A DNA stretch of 64,000 nt from contig WBMV01004887.1 of assembly GCA_013396655.1 (NCBI GenBank), forward strand, positions 625,978 to 689,977. The letters are read 5' to 3'. This document shows, piece by piece, positions 11,003 through 23,953 of the stretch (the stretch's first letter is position 1; each line of letters starts with the position of its first letter). Source of the stretch: Campylorhamphus procurvoides. Lineage: Eukaryota > Chordata > Aves > Passeriformes > Dendrocolaptidae. The notes below the pieces were generated by a model. The model had not been told where the DNA came from. It made no database searches and saw only the letters and a list, made by a program, of their open reading frames with translations. A program made the position numbers and the translations under genes.

Positions 11003-11019
11003 ATTTATTTATTTTTTTT
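11003..11019 (+). promoter_or_regulatory. AU-rich element candidate in the 3' UTR
   Basis: Overlapping ATTTA pentamers (atttatttattt) run into poly-T. In 3' UTRs such elements bind ARE-binding proteins and affect mRNA stability. Function here is inferred from sequence only. Confidence 0.35.
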
Positions 11020-11732
11020 ACCAAGAGATTATGAATTTCTGAAAGCACTAAGGAGGAACAAAGGAAGGGGGCTGAAGGAGCTGCTACACCAAACAGGCAG
11101 GGTGGGGGCAAAGGGAAGCAAAGTAGGGTGAGCAGCAAAGGAAGAGCATCTGGGGCTTGCCTTGCCTGTTTCTGGGAACTTCCTTATTGTCCATGCTTCC
11201 ATTTCAAACATTAAAAATTATGGGCCAGATCTTCAGGGCAAGGGTAAATTGGCAAAACCTGATTGTGTGCTGTTGGTGTAAAGCAGAAGAGCTCTGGCTC
11301 GAGGTGGAGTCATGCTGACTTGCAGCAGGTGACAATCTGGCCCCAGCAGCAGGAAAAAGCAAACAGCCATGGAGCACGGGAAACATTTTGAGGTGAAAAG
11401 CATCACTCTTGAAGAAATGTGTGAACACAGCAGGCATGATCGTGGGAGGAGGGGATAGAGGCTACATGGCATATTTTTGTTGTTTTGTTGGTTTTGTCTT
11501 TTTCATTTTCCAAAGAAAGAAAACCGCTAAGGGAAAAGATTACAAGACTCATGGGGAAATTTGAAGTGGGAGAAGCAATATGGAAGGGAATCGGGAGATA
11601 AGAAGGGGATAGGAAATCCAACTTTTCCCCAATCATTTACAGTAATTATGATATTTTATTTTAGAAGCCCAAAGGTGCAAAAATCAACCCTAGAAAATCC
11701 TATCTGTTATTTTTGTATCTATAGCTATATAT

Positions 11733-11763
11733 ATTAAAAGCAAACAAAAACTAGAGTATTAAA
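11733..11763 (+). promoter_or_regulatory. Paired ATTAAA poly(A) signal candidates
   Basis: Two ATTAAA hexamers, the commonest variant signal, occur at 11733 and 11758 in an A-rich context. The downstream GU-rich element is weak. Confidence 0.25.
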
Positions 11764-12874
11764 AATATATAAAAGCAAAAGGGGCTTTAACAACCCAAAA
11801 CACAGTCACTCCCCTGGCTGAGGGCTAACCCTGTTCCAAGTTTCAGTGGGAAGACCCTACAAGAACATTCTCAGCTCAGCGGTGACTCTGCCTCCTCTCC
11901 AGCATCATCCTTCGTCGTTATCCTGATTTACATCGGTGTAGCTGAGACCAGAGTCCTGCTCACTGCCAACCTCAGTCATGGAGAGCCGGGAATATTGGCG
12001 CACGTGTGTGTGCACAATTGTAAGGAATGTTATGTGTGTTGTGTCCAGGCTAACTGGCTCGCCAGCTGCAGCAACAGGTGAGAGAGACCAAGAGAACTGC
12101 AGCTCTCCTTGTCTCTACCTTGCAGGGCAGTGTGAGGAGAGAGGGCTGCAGTGTGGAGGGCAAGGGCAGATCAGCTCCTCAAACCATGACCTGCCTCAGG
12201 ATCCAGGATTCAATCCAGTGAACACAGTCCTCTCCCAGTGTGGTTGCAGCAAGGCCTCCAGAGCCTGTATCCCTTCTTGCTTTTCCAGAGGTACAACCAC
12301 ACAAGTCTCCTCCCAGCAGGGCCATCCTGGATCTTCTCTTGCACCAACTCCAAGGTTTTGTACCCTGCCCAGATTTGCAGGTGGGTAGGAAAACCAGCCA
12401 CCCATGGGAGACAAAGAATTTCTAACGTCACTGACCACTTCAGGGAAATTCGACTAAGGTGTGTCAGAGAAGACAGTGTGGGAAGGGCAGTGGGCACAGG
12501 ATAGCAGCCCCATGGAGATGGGAAGGTTTGGAGGCTGGTGCACTGAGAAGAGCAGCCCTTGCAGAGGTCTTGCAGCTGGCATACAAAGCATTGTGAAGTG
12601 GGCATCACGAAACAGATGTTCTGATTTTATTGTGACCTGTCTGACTTTAAAGCAGCTGCTGCATCTTACAAACTGAAGCTGTAAACAGTGAGCACATCAA
12701 ATGGGACCAACAGTCAGGAAAGGGATAATTACTGTGTGAACTTAATTTATTTGCTGGAAGGAGTGTTTGCTGTGTTGCAAGAGTGCATGCTGACTGCAGG
12801 GAGGTTAGACCTGTAAGGAGAGGCCAGGAGAGCCTGCATCCTTGTTCTTGCAGAAGGGATGCAAATCTAGATTT

Positions 12875-12880
12875 ATTAAA
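12875..12880 (+). promoter_or_regulatory. Distal ATTAAA poly(A) signal candidate
   Basis: The ATTAAA is followed about 30-55 bases later by a clear GU-rich downstream element (ctggtggttctttgagtggg). This is the best-organised poly(A) site seen after the CACNA1I stop. Confidence 0.4.
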
Positions 12881-12900
12881 GCAATAATAAGGGTCTTTAA

Positions 12901-15900
12901 ATGCTTTTTTGCACTGGTGGTTCTTTGAGTGGGCTGCTCCTGCTTGTTATTCTCTGGGAAGAGAGGAGGGGCAAGACACTTTGTTTCACATCTTCAGGGA
13001 AGGAGGGAAGTTACTCCTCAAATGGCTGAACAATGAACTTGAGTTGCACAAGGCTTAGACCCAAACCCAGAGCTTCTTTGAAGCCAGAGGTAAGTCTTAC
13101 CAAAAGAACCCAAACAGTTGAAACCCATCCAAACCCGGTGCAATTCAAGGCAGAGTGTTTTCCTGGAAGGTGGCCATAAGGGGACAGGGAGGTGGGACTC
13201 TGAACTGTCCTGGCTGGCATGTGGGCTTCGAAGAGTTTCAACAGAGGAATGGGAGAAAGGTGAGAGATCAGTGCAGTGCTAGAAACTATCCCAGTATCTG
13301 ATTATGACAGAAGCATGGCCTGCACTTGGGATGGCTGTGGAGGGAAGGATGGATGCTCTCCCAGCTTATTCTTGGTTGTCCCTGGAAATGACTTGCAAGG
13401 AAAAACATCTTTGTTTCGCCTGTGGTTTGGGGTTCATGACAGTCATTTTGCTATGCAGGTTGTCTCCGCCTCCCAGCAGGGTCATGCCACTTCTCCCACC
13501 TCCCTGCAAAAGGGCTTTCACCCTCTGCCATATAACTCGAGCAAAAGGGTTCTGGCTTAGGAAGGAGGTTGTCATGGAAACAGAAGACTAGGTCATCTTC
13601 AGAGAATATTTTGTCTCTCTCTTTTAATTATTTACAAACTGTTTGAAGAAGAAGGAGGAAACATCTATCCTTTCTGAAGAGGAAGCAGAATACTAAACCC
13701 TAGCAGACACTTTGGTTTTTTCGCTGGGGATTTCTGTGATGGGGCAGGTTGTCTAGTTTCTCCTGGCACGAGCTGCCTTTCCCAGCCATGTCTGGCTGTT
13801 GGCACACAAAAGAACCTCTGTCATCACCCACCCACCTCCCAGACAACACCTGAGGGTAGCCCAGGATTTGCCCAGGCATCTTTTCAGCCTCCTGTGCTGC
13901 CCACTTCCTACTGGGGACTATATCGCAGGCAGTCCCTGCCAGGAGGCTCTTTGCTGTCATCCACCTGATATCCCTCTGTTTTGTCCTGCTGCCACGCTAC
14001 CCTTCTGCCCAGCTCTCCCCCATGTCTGCCACTGAAATCAATCCCTCTCCCTGCTCCACGCTGAGCTGCTCCTTGAGCTCACACATTGCTGCAGTGTCCT
14101 GCTCTCACTGCTGCTCTGCCACACAAGGTGTATGTATCTCTTTTCATCCTGGCTCACTAGGTGGTTCCTCCTCCTCTTTTAAACAGTTATCTGAGTCTTT
14201 TTTTTTCTAAACCCTTGCTGTAAATTTTCCTCTCTCACTATGACCTCTGGGCCTGTTGGTGTTACTGCAGCTGCAGACCAGAGTCCATTACTAGTGCTTC
14301 CCACCGTCTCCAAACTACTCCAACCTGGCCCTGGAAAACACTCCTGTATTTAGTATTTCTTCTGCACCCAGAGACTCTGACTCAGCATAGACAAATTAGT
14401 GAAGCATGCCGCTAGGTGTGCTTCTCATGGCTTCTCAATCTTCATCTGTCTTCCTTACTACTACCAAAAGTTCCTTATGAAGTTAGGTATAAAGGAATCA
14501 ACTGCCAGTGTGACCACTATTTACATTCATAGAAAGCTGGCAGTGTGGTGCATTTGTGTTTCTGGGGTTTTTTTGGTGGACGCGTTTTTGTTTTGTTTTG
14601 GGGGTTTTTATGAGACCAGGTCCTGTAAAGGACTGAATACCACCAGTCCTCTGTGAAATTAATGAATTGAGAAGGACCGGGAGGAGGAGGAAATTGAAGA
14701 AGTTAGTGACCAGGAATAATTTTTCAGACAGAAGAAATATAAAGCAGAAATCATTGAAGCATTAAAGGACTTGAATTTTTTACTTTTCCTTCTTGCTGAG
14801 AATGAAAGGATTCCCACCAAAATGGCTCTCATGTCCAATATGCTCCCATGGGGCATCACAGAGGTACTGTGTTCTGGTTGGGCTGTGGTGACTGAATCCC
14901 TGAGATCCCAGGCCAGTCATCCACCCCAGAGGGCACAGAAGATTGGTCCCCAGGCAGTGAGGTGTCCGCAGGAGATGTGCCCTGCACATGCACCGAGCAA
15001 TGGGGGCAAAAGTTGTCGTAACACCAGCTCAGGAGCAGACTTAATTTTAGCCAATGTAACTAAAAACTTGACATTTATTATGGAAGATAAGGAGGGTCAG
15101 CAGCTTCAGTTTACTTGTTTTTATCACAAGAATTTCATAGAGAAGAGAAAAATTAAACCCTGCTGATTTTTTTACTAGCCAACATATGAAACACACAGTG
15201 CACCTTATAGGAAGAGCTTGGTACTTTGCAAAGTCAGGCACCTGGACGTGTGCCACCCAGTTCAGTCTATCTGCATGTGACCTGACTTCCCAAATATCCC
15301 CTTCCCTGGTCTTCATGAATACTTTATTTTATGAGATCTGCCTTACTTATCTTTTTTTTTTCCATGTTATTTTAGTCCTTGGTAGGGACTGGTTTCCAGT
15401 AGGAACTCACTACCTCCGTCTCTTTGAGTTATCACTCATTTCTTCCATCTCATTTAGATATATATATTTCTTCTCTAGCACTTTTTCCTTCTTCTGGATA
15501 TTTCCAAGCCCCTTGTTTGCATCTACTAAGATCCTGCCACACTTCGAGCAGGAGCTGACAATCTGCTCTTCAATATTTACCCCTCCTGGCCACTTCCAGA
15601 GCAGATGTGCTCAATTTACAAGCAAGGAGTGCTCACACCCCACCCCTCACCCCCCAAAAAAACCCAGCATAACAAATCAGTTTTGCAGCATGCCTCTGCT
15701 TTTGCTCCAACATTGCTCCAACAGCTGCAGCAATAAGGGCTCTGCCCTTCCCTTCATGCCAGCGATGGGATTGCACAGATGAACCTTTGTATGTCAGCAC
15801 AGCTACTGAGCATCTTTCATGCTCATGACATTAGTAAGAGCCGGGAGGACTCGGCACCTCACAAAGTTGCTCCAATGAGGAGCTGGGCTGTTGCTATGTA

Positions 15901-16679
15901 AAGCACTGCAAGCTCCAGCTCACACTCCCCCTTTGCTGTGCAGCACTGTGGGCACAGAGGAATACAAATCTTTTTCCTTAGTGGTGTTGTCTGTAGTCGC
16001 CAAAGTCAGAAGATACAGCTCTCCCTTTCTCTCATGGTCCACGGAGCAGAATGACAGGAGCGAGGGAGGCACGTTTTTCCACGGACATTTTCCTGAATAC
16101 CAGAACACTTTAACCCTGTGTCTAACACTGCTTTAATTATCTGTGTTATTTTGGAAAATTTTGAAAGGTGCTGTAGCTTCATTTTGGTTTTTTGAGGGTT
16201 TTTTGCTTCTGGTCGCTGCAGCAGTGTTGGTGCACACAGTGCACCATGCGAAACAAAGAAGCTCCTTCTGCAACTCTTCCCCCTTTGTCCTCCAGCTTAC
16301 TCATCCTGAATGAAATTTTTGCACTGTGAGCTACCTGCTTGTGCTGACCACAGTGCAGTGGGATTTGTCATTGCCTTGCTGCCACAGCTTTCTTTCTCTT
16401 CTTTGCTTTCTTATGACTGCTGCTAAGGGAATAGCACTGTTCCTTCACAGTATCTGTCAGAGCATCTCCAAAAAGGGGGCTAGCAACCACCCAGCACAAG
16501 CAGGCAGGACAGCCACCCCTCCTTCAGTCAGAAATGCTCAGACGGGCTCAGATTCTGCTTCAAAACAAATTGTCAGCGATACCATGGGATGTGCAGGTGG
16601 CAATCTGAAGAGAAGATATTTTTCAGTAAAACGTCTGAAATCCAAGCTTTTGTTCTTACATTGAAAAGTGCCTTTTTAG
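12901..16679. other. Intergenic stretch with no recognised gene
   Basis: No splice-flanked homologous exon, RNA gene or clear transposon was found. It includes a T/G-rich low-complexity patch at 14560-14611 and two long but unsupported open frames (14720-15166 and 15186-15782). Confidence 0.6.
14560..14611. repeat. T/G-rich low-complexity patch
   Basis: Runs of T and G (ggggtttttttgg, gttttgttttggggg) dominate this segment. Confidence 0.7.
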
Positions 16680-16727
16680 GGAGAGAGCTGCCCACACACA
16701 AGCAGAAGTGTCATTCAAGAACTCAAG
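16680..16727 (+). other. Candidate internal exon (48 bp), unknown transcript
   Basis: A pyrimidine-rich acceptor (gtgcctttttag) precedes the segment and a strong donor (CTCAAG|gtatgt) follows it. The phase-0 reading GESCPHTSRSVIQELK is open. No homologue is recognised, and chance pairing of splice-like sites is possible. Confidence 0.15.
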
Positions 16728-19700
16728 GTATGTGGTCCATGCATAGGCAGGTATTTCTATTACCTTGCAAGTTCTTGGTATAAGCCTTGTTATCAAACTA
16801 TCAGAGCTTTGGAGATGAAGTATCAGAGAAGTCCCCCAGATGCTCTCCATTGCCAAAAAAAGGGACAAATGGGGTAGGCTATATCAGGTCAGTTTTCCTC
16901 TAAAACTACCAGTCACCCTTAGCTGCATCTAATAATTACTGAGATGATGATGATGAAAGCAGATGACCCCATTTCTCCTTTCAATTACAACTTCACCAGA
17001 ACAGTTCATTTATGTTTTCACACACTTCTTCTCACACCTCCTTATCTGAACTGTATGAAGGGTTTGTTTCAAGATTTGATCTACGCACAGAAATACTACA
17101 CACATTCTAGATAATAATAGATATTTCTAAGAAAAAAGCAGAGTGCGGTGTATATGGGATGATTGGATAAAAGATCGGCTTTTGTGGCTATAGTCCCTCT
17201 ATATACACACAACTGCCCCTCCCCCTGTATGTTTATATTTCTTGACACAGATTTTTGAGATTACCTTTCATTGAATGTAGAGTTAATCACATGTAAGAGA
17301 CTGTTAATCATCATTGGCCACTGGTAAGTTTCTGCTGTTTTTGTAAGCCCAAGCATTGCAAATAAATCAGGAAGGGGAAAAATTAAAAAAAAAAAAAGAA
17401 GCTGACAACAAACAACTCAGCATTGAATTAAAAAAAAAAAAGAAGAGACTATCCTGAAAATCTCTGAGTGTCTGCTCAATATTTAATCTTGTGCTTCCAC
17501 AGTCACTGATGTTTTCTCTGTGTGTGTGGGCATAGGCATAAACCTGTTTCAGGATGGCTGTGGCTTAAAACCAGGCCTCCCACTGGTCTCTGTGTTCAAG
17601 GACATATTAAAGCAGAAAACAACCCAAACTGCTGACACAGGACATTGTTCACAGCAGTTTCCACAGCACTGATACAGCCAATGTCTGGGCAACACTGTCT
17701 GCAATGACTCGCAGAGGTCTCTGCTTGCTCCAGGGTGGTGAGCCCCTTCCAGCCATACACTGGAGTAAAGGGCAACCTCAGAGTGCCTGAGGGGCTGGGC
17801 ACAGCTCAGCTGCAACACAGGGTAGTCATCACGTGGGGAACCTCCAAGGGAATTGGCATCTGTGGGCACAGGAAATTAGCACTGGGACTGGTGGGGAGCT
17901 GGTGCAGATCACAGAGTGGGGTACGCAGGGACCTGGGGCAGTTGGAACCGCCCCATGTGTGTGTATGTGCATGTACTTGCACTGTTGGTGACCACCAGGA
18001 CCCTCCCTGCACTATGTAATTTGCTACTCCATCTGCAATTCAGGACTTGAACTATGCCACTTCACCATCAATGATACGATCAGGACCCCAAAGAGGTCAC
18101 AGGTCCATGCCAAACATGTTGAAATACTCTCCTGTTTGGGCAAGGATGTTCTGGCCCCTACACAAGGGAGGCCAGGGAAACAGCTGCTTTCTCTGTGGTA
18201 GAAACCACCAGCATGCAGAGCCCTGGCTGGGGCAGTCACCCCTGCACTGCTCACATTACTGGAAGGTTGGTTGTCATCTACCTGAGCATTGCTCATAGAC
18301 GGAGTTTGCACGTGAAATGGAGACAGCACTGGCAGAGAGAAGGAATCAGGAGCCCCAGCATTCTGGAACCTCTTAGAAGTCTGACCTATAACTTGGAATT
18401 TTGCTTTCATTTCTGGCTGCCTCTCATGTGTGCACGTCCAAACAGCCAAAAATCTCATAACAAAGTAAAGGTGGCTGTGCAGCTGCTGGGTTTATGACTG
18501 GAGTCAAGCCCAGGGCTCTGGATCCTGCTACAGAGTGATCCCTCTGGGCCTCATCCATGCTCCTACTCAGTGACTACTACAGAGGCAGATCCATTCACCT
18601 CCATTCCAGCTAACTCCAATGCCCCAATCTGGTGTAATCGATGACAGGCTAAACCCTGGGTCTGGGGGCACTGACTCCTTCCCAACCTGACTGGTAAACC
18701 AACAGCCTTCCCTTTTGGGCTAGTATGGACATAGCATTTTATTGTCTATTTGTGCCCAAGCAGCCTAGGTAACAAAGAGGTGAGAAGGCCTGAGGGGAAT
18801 TTGCCTTAATGATGGAGAAAGATAGTGAAGGGTCTGGAGGAGGAGAAGATTTGATTACTGGCTTGAGACAGATGATTCACCTGGAGGGACACCTCGAGGC
18901 TGCAGATTTTTTCCCTCCAGCCTCACCCTCACTTGCTGCTGCATTCTTCTGCTCTGTAAATGCCGCAGGAATCAACGCAGTAGCTAATGTGGCACTTTTG
19001 ACATTTGAGTAGGATTATCCTAGAAGTGAGTGTATAAATCTGCCTCATCAAAAGACCAGAGAAAAGCAGATGCCACCTTGCAGCCCTAGCCTGACCAGAA
19101 TCTCCTAGTGGCAATTTCAGAGGGACAGGCCCCACATGTGCACGAAGCTGTGGGGCTGTTGCAGCGCTGGACAAGTCCAAGTGTGTATATAGGGAGGAAA
19201 AGAGTCAGCCTGGCTGGTTGTGTTGTTTGCTTTGCACAGGTGATGATGCAGTGGTATCACTTTCACACTAAATACTAATTTTCTGCTTTGCTGGCCTCAG
19301 AATCGCCTACATACATATCCTTCATTGCAGTAATTAAAGGGCTGGGTGCTCAAGCTGATGCACTTGCAATGAAAGTGATTTTAACCGGTGTGCATGGGAG
19401 AGAAGGAGAAATGTAGATGGCCTTGCTGTTGCTGTGGGAACACGTGAGACCCCATGATACACTCGTACATCAGCTCCAGCCCCACAATGGACTGGGGAGT
19501 GCAAGTTTGCCACATCTTCCACTTCTCCATCTGGTCAGGAATTGCTATATGACTTCAACAAAACATTGGAACAAATCACCTGCTCCCCTGCCTCATGTTG
19601 ATATCCTGTGATACCACACTCAAAGGTGCCATGCACAGCGCCAACGTCCCCAGTTGATTCTGAGACAGGCTGAGCATCACTTGCCTGTCCCCTTCAACAG

Positions 19701-21350
19701 GAAGGCAGGGCAGAGGGAGAGAGCTACACTGCACGTGTAAGATTCCCAGGTGTGCCTGTAGGCAGAAGGAGGAAATTGCATAGGTCCTTGCTGTGAGACA
19801 ACATCTGAGATTGCTCTGCAGGTGGGCAGGAGAGTCCATTTGTGAAAGTGCCAGGAAACATATTAGCATGTGAGTACTTAAGCATTTAAACTGTTTGCCT
19901 AAATCATAAAGCTTGTGCTGCTGGATGTGCTCACAGATCCCCTCTGCCTCTCCAGCTGGCTTAAACGACCCTCCAAAGGGGAACACAGGCTGTCACTTGA
20001 ATCCTTGCTGCTTTGCTTTCCCTCCATGCAGCTCAGTGACCATGTTTGGGGTGGTGGGGCTTACCCTCCTGGGGTTCCCAGCAGAACTGTACATCTCTCT
20101 GCTGCTGTCACAGCACTGGGGGAGTCACAGCAGGGGACATGGACAAAAACCCAATGATAGCTGGAGTGGGAAGGGGTGCTGGGGCTTTGCTCACTTTGTG
20201 CCCCATGTCATTGGATTTCTACATACAGGGGCATCTGCAGGAAAGGAACATCTAGGGAGAGACCAAACTCAAGAAAAAACTGCAGGAGCCGTTGGGAAGG
20301 AAGCAGGGAGTAACAATGTTTCTGGGGGAGACAAGCTTCCTAGGTCATCATTTCAGCTTCTCCTAGAATGTATCCCAATTCCTTCCTACAATCCACTCTC
20401 CTCTTTCCATCTCTTTCTCTCCTAAGCTCATGCATTTAGCTCCATGGAGGTCAGTCATAAGTCTCTGTCATCTGATGTAGGGGCTGCTTGTGCAGGTCAG
20501 TTGCCTTACAAACCTTGAGCCATTTGGGTCCCTCAGCGTGGGGACTCGTGGTTTTTAGGCCCCTTTCAAGTTCAGGAGTCACCACTGTGTTAATGCTCCA
20601 TGCCTGAAATGATCATCTATGCTGAGCTAACTCCCCTCAGTCCCACCCTGAGCTTACAGCATCACTTCTGCTATGTCCTCTGTCAAAGGGCCTGATGCAC
20701 GGCCCCTTCAGCAACTTTCAGGGTCCCAGTGCTGTCCCACCCAAGGAAGGACTTTATGTCCCCTTACAGCCCATCCCTCATTGCAAATGCTAAAAGGCAG
20801 GAAAGGGTGTGGGAAAACACATACACCTGCTTCAACTACTCCCAGTAGTTCTGAGCATTCCCTGCAAATGTCCTGAGAAGGAAACCTTCTGTTCATTCTG
20901 CTCTGAGAGCTGCGAAAGGAGAAGGAGGAGTTAGCTAACCAGTGCTAGCTGTGTGTGGTATCCAGGAACCAGCTCAGGGCACGCCAGTGTCCAGGGTCAT
21001 GGACACAGGATGAGGAGGCAGTGCCAGGTGTTAGGCAGGGATGCACTCAACCCACAGGGCTGTGGACCACAGGGGGCTGTGAAAACAAACCTGAGTTTGC
21101 TTTAATATAGATAATCCAGTCACTTAATTGTGAAAGAGTGGAAGGAGAAGGAGGGAGCATGAGCTTACCATCTACATGTGGGACATGGGACCATGCTGGT
21201 CTGTGCCAGTGTAGTTTCCCTGCTCTCTATACCCAGGCTGGCATGGAAAAAACCAGCCTGGGATGACTTCACTTGCTGCAGTTCTACACTGGAGACCACA
21301 GAGTTATGTCTCATATCTGTCTTACTCTTCGAGCCTCCATTTCTCCATCT
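16728..21350. other. Intergenic stretch with no recognised gene
   Basis: The only structured sequence seen is the pair of A-rich direct repeats near 17.4 kb. Open frames in this span have no splice context or recognisable family. Confidence 0.6.
17381..17445. repeat. Duplicated A-run motif
   Basis: The motif aatt + A(12-13) + gaag occurs at 17381-17401 and again at 17426-17445, separated by 24 bases. An AATAAA lies just upstream at 17361. Confidence 0.8.
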
Positions 21351-21515
21351 GAATCATTTAATAGACTCATATAATGGCCTGGTTAGAAGGGACCTTAAAG
21401 ATCATCTGGTTCCAGCTGTCCTGCTATGGGCAGGGACACCTTCCACTTAGATCAGGTTGCTGAAAGCCCCATCCAACCTGGCTTTGAACACTTCCAGAGA
21501 CAGGGCAAGTCTCTA
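21351..21515 (-). mobile_element. CR1 LINE 3'-end fragment, antisense
   Basis: On the plus strand this reads as the reverse complement of an avian CR1 3' end. It shows agaagggaccttaaagatca, then ctatgggcagggacacctt, then gaaagccccatccaacctgg. The element is 5'-truncated, as is usual for CR1, and fades out near 21515. Open frames overlapping it (21178-21450, 21426-21656) are repeat-derived. Confidence 0.9.
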
Positions 21516-22197
21516 TCTGTCTCATTTCCCTGTTTTGTGGCCCATCCACTTTTTGTAGCAGTCAGGAGTAGTAATTACAGACAACACAAAAATCAGGGAA
21601 GCAGCTGCTTTGGTTCTCTTCACGAGGTCAGAGAAGATTTTGAATCTTTTCTCTAGATTAGCCACCATATCTCAATGCCTGTCCTATTCCTACCAGTGAA
21701 TTTTGTCTTAGGCATTTGAACTCTTACCCTGTTTTAACTGGAGGTTTTAGCAGTGTCACTGCTCTCTCAGGCAGGAGACAGGGTAGCCTTTGTAGGGCAA
21801 TCCTGGGCAAACAGCCCTCCAGCACAGCTCTCTGGTACATCATAACTCCCCTGCACACGTGGACTGGGCAGGTCAGAGTTGCCTTGTGTACACAGGACAG
21901 CTGTACAGCATGGTTACAGAAGAGTGGACTTTGCCCAGCAGTGGACTGCAAGATACACCTACGCATCCTTCTGACCTGCTTTCCAGACATGGGCCAGCCT
22001 GAAGGACAAGGTGAAGGATGAAGTAGAGAGGAGGTAGGTTCTTCCCTCCACTGAGCTCACAGCTCCTGCTCAGCAGGACCCTCTGTCAGGCCCCATCTGA
22101 CCTCCCTAGAAAGCACCTCTCCTATTTAGGCTGGCACTCAAGAAGGGAGGACAGACTGAGCAAGCATAGGTGTGCTAGAGGTGTGTGTTCATTACTT
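21516..22197. other. Intergenic stretch with no recognised gene
   Basis: Possibly the decayed continuation of the adjacent CR1 at the left edge; otherwise nothing is recognisable. Confidence 0.5.
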
Positions 22198-22287
22198 AAA
22201 AAAACAAAACAAACAAACACAAAACCCCAAACAAACAAAAAACCCAACTGAAAACCCACAACAAACAAACAAAAAAGAAAAAAAAAT
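22198..22287. repeat. A-rich (CAAA/CAAAA)n low-complexity tract
   Basis: Degenerate units such as aaacaaacaaac and aaaacccca fill about 90 bases and end in a near-pure A run. The long antisense open frame over it is a composition artefact. Confidence 0.85.
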
Positions 22288-22811
22288 CTGTCTGTGAGCA
22301 GCAGTATCTGAAGCAAGCTGTTATTTCTCTTTTCATCATGGACAGGTGGGCTTCCAGGGCTCAGATACACGGGCAGGGGCAGGAGCTGCTCACAGGGTGA
22401 AGGGGCCACATTTGGACCCACTGCACATCCCAACAGTCTGGGTCAGCGAGGGCTCCCTGGAACAGAGGGGCAGCGAGACCCTAGCTGGAATGGACAGATG
22501 GGCAGAGAGCTCCATCTCCCTCCTTCAGAGGCATGGGTGAGAAGGGAGATTTCTCCCTCACATTGGCCAAGCTTTGAGCTCAGCCTCTATTCCTCCCGCT
22601 GCAAACTGACGACAACATAAGGAGGAGAGGAACTAGAGATTGACAGTCATGAGAGATTTCTGTTGCTTCTTAGGACAGATCTTTCTCCAACTCTTCTTCT
22701 GTCTTTCCACTTGTTTTGCAATCTCCCTCTTCTTCCTTCCTCCATCTGCAAACCCTTCCCTCACGCCCAGTCCTCTTCACCCTTTTGTCCTCATTCTCCT
22801 TGCCTTTTCAG

Positions 22812-22952
22812 TAAACGAGGAATTAAATAAGCCTCTGTGGAGACAAACCCAGGTAGCCCTTGGTTTCCTGGCTAGGATATCGGTGCAACTAAGGAAGAGA
22901 CACCTCCTAAAGATGCTGCATTTATTTTTATGTCAAATCCAGCACGTAGCAG
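22812..22952 (+). other. Candidate internal exon (141 bp), unknown transcript
   Basis: The acceptor has one of the best pyrimidine tracts in the window (cattctccttgccttttcag). The donor is close to consensus (GCAG|gtaagg). One frame is open throughout (begins NEELNKPLWRQTQVALGF, ends QIQHVAG), using two bases at the start and one at the end. No protein family is recognised. It could be an exon of a long non-coding RNA, a gene not recognised here, or chance. Confidence 0.22.
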
Positions 22953-23953
22953 GTAAGGGTCTGGAAACATCCTTAGAGCCACATGTATCTTTGCAATGAA
23001 GGAGCTCACTGTGAAGTCTCAGAGCACCTACATACCCAGGTACCTGAAGTGACAATAACCACCCTCCAGGCACTGCCCCGCACACAGCACCAGGGAAGGC
23101 GGGGTCTGACCAGCACCAAGTGCTCCCCATCACTCTGATGAGGCCCACCTGCAAACAGTAATACAGAGCAGTATAAGGTACTATCCTCAGAGTCTTTGCA
23201 TTTAGTGGGTAATGAAGGAGCCTAAAGGTAGTAGGAGCAACTTAAAGATGGAAGGATGTAGAGGAAAGGCTTCTTTGCTTTACAGGATGTTCCTGGCTGG
23301 GGCTGTCCCTTGGTGCTGGTATCTTGTATCTGTGCCGTCAGAGTAAATAAGCCTTCTCTTGTAAAGGCTGACCTCAAGCTGTGTAGTAAATTCTGGTGTC
23401 AGCCAAACCTGCGTTTGGTCGCCTGCAGTGATATGTTCCTTCTCAGTATGATGCTGCTGTATTGCTTCCACCACAAGCACCAAGGGCTGTGAGATGCTTT
23501 CCTTGGGGACTCAATTCCAGGTACAGTGCAGCATCGGACCAAATTTTTTATTGCTTGTTCTCGCTCCTCACATTGCAAAAGCAGCAAAGTTTCCTGTTAC
23601 ATTTTATGCCATATTTCTACTTGAGAGCTGACTTAATCTTTGTGTTTTCCTTTCCCTGTTAATCTCAGGATTAAGCAAAAGCTGTGGAAGTATGACTGGA
23701 GCTTCTAGAAATATTTTCTGCTTTAAAATGAAAAAAAAATAAAAAAAAGAAGTTAACCTGCAATGAGCAATCCTTTTTATTTATAACTGAATTAATGAAT
23801 TTTAACTGAAGATGAGCATGTTTGGCATTAATATATGTATAATTATGCAAAACCACTGTTATGCCTCTAATGAAAATTAGATTCTGCCACTGAGGCTGTG
23901 TTTGGCGATAGTGTATATCTTCATTTGTGCTATATTTATTCTTTTTTTCCTAG

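Larger units (their letters stand above)
10624..12900 (+). other. CACNA1I: Probable CACNA1I 3' UTR
   Basis: The UTR begins directly after the stop. The 3' limit is inferred from an ATTAAA at 12875-12880 followed by a GU-rich tract (ctggtggttctttgagtggg). Earlier signals (AATAAA at 10794, ATTAAA at 11733 and 11758) could give shorter forms. No second gene interrupts the span. Confidence 0.4.

Noticed and set aside
15186..15782. 198-codon plus-strand open frame, one of the longest in the window
   Set aside because: It is T/C-rich, with Phe/Ser/Leu composition typical of chance frames in pyrimidine-rich DNA; no family recognised.
22122..22433. 103-codon minus-strand frame rich in Phe/Val/Leu
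   Set aside because: It is created by the CAAA low-complexity tract read in reverse.
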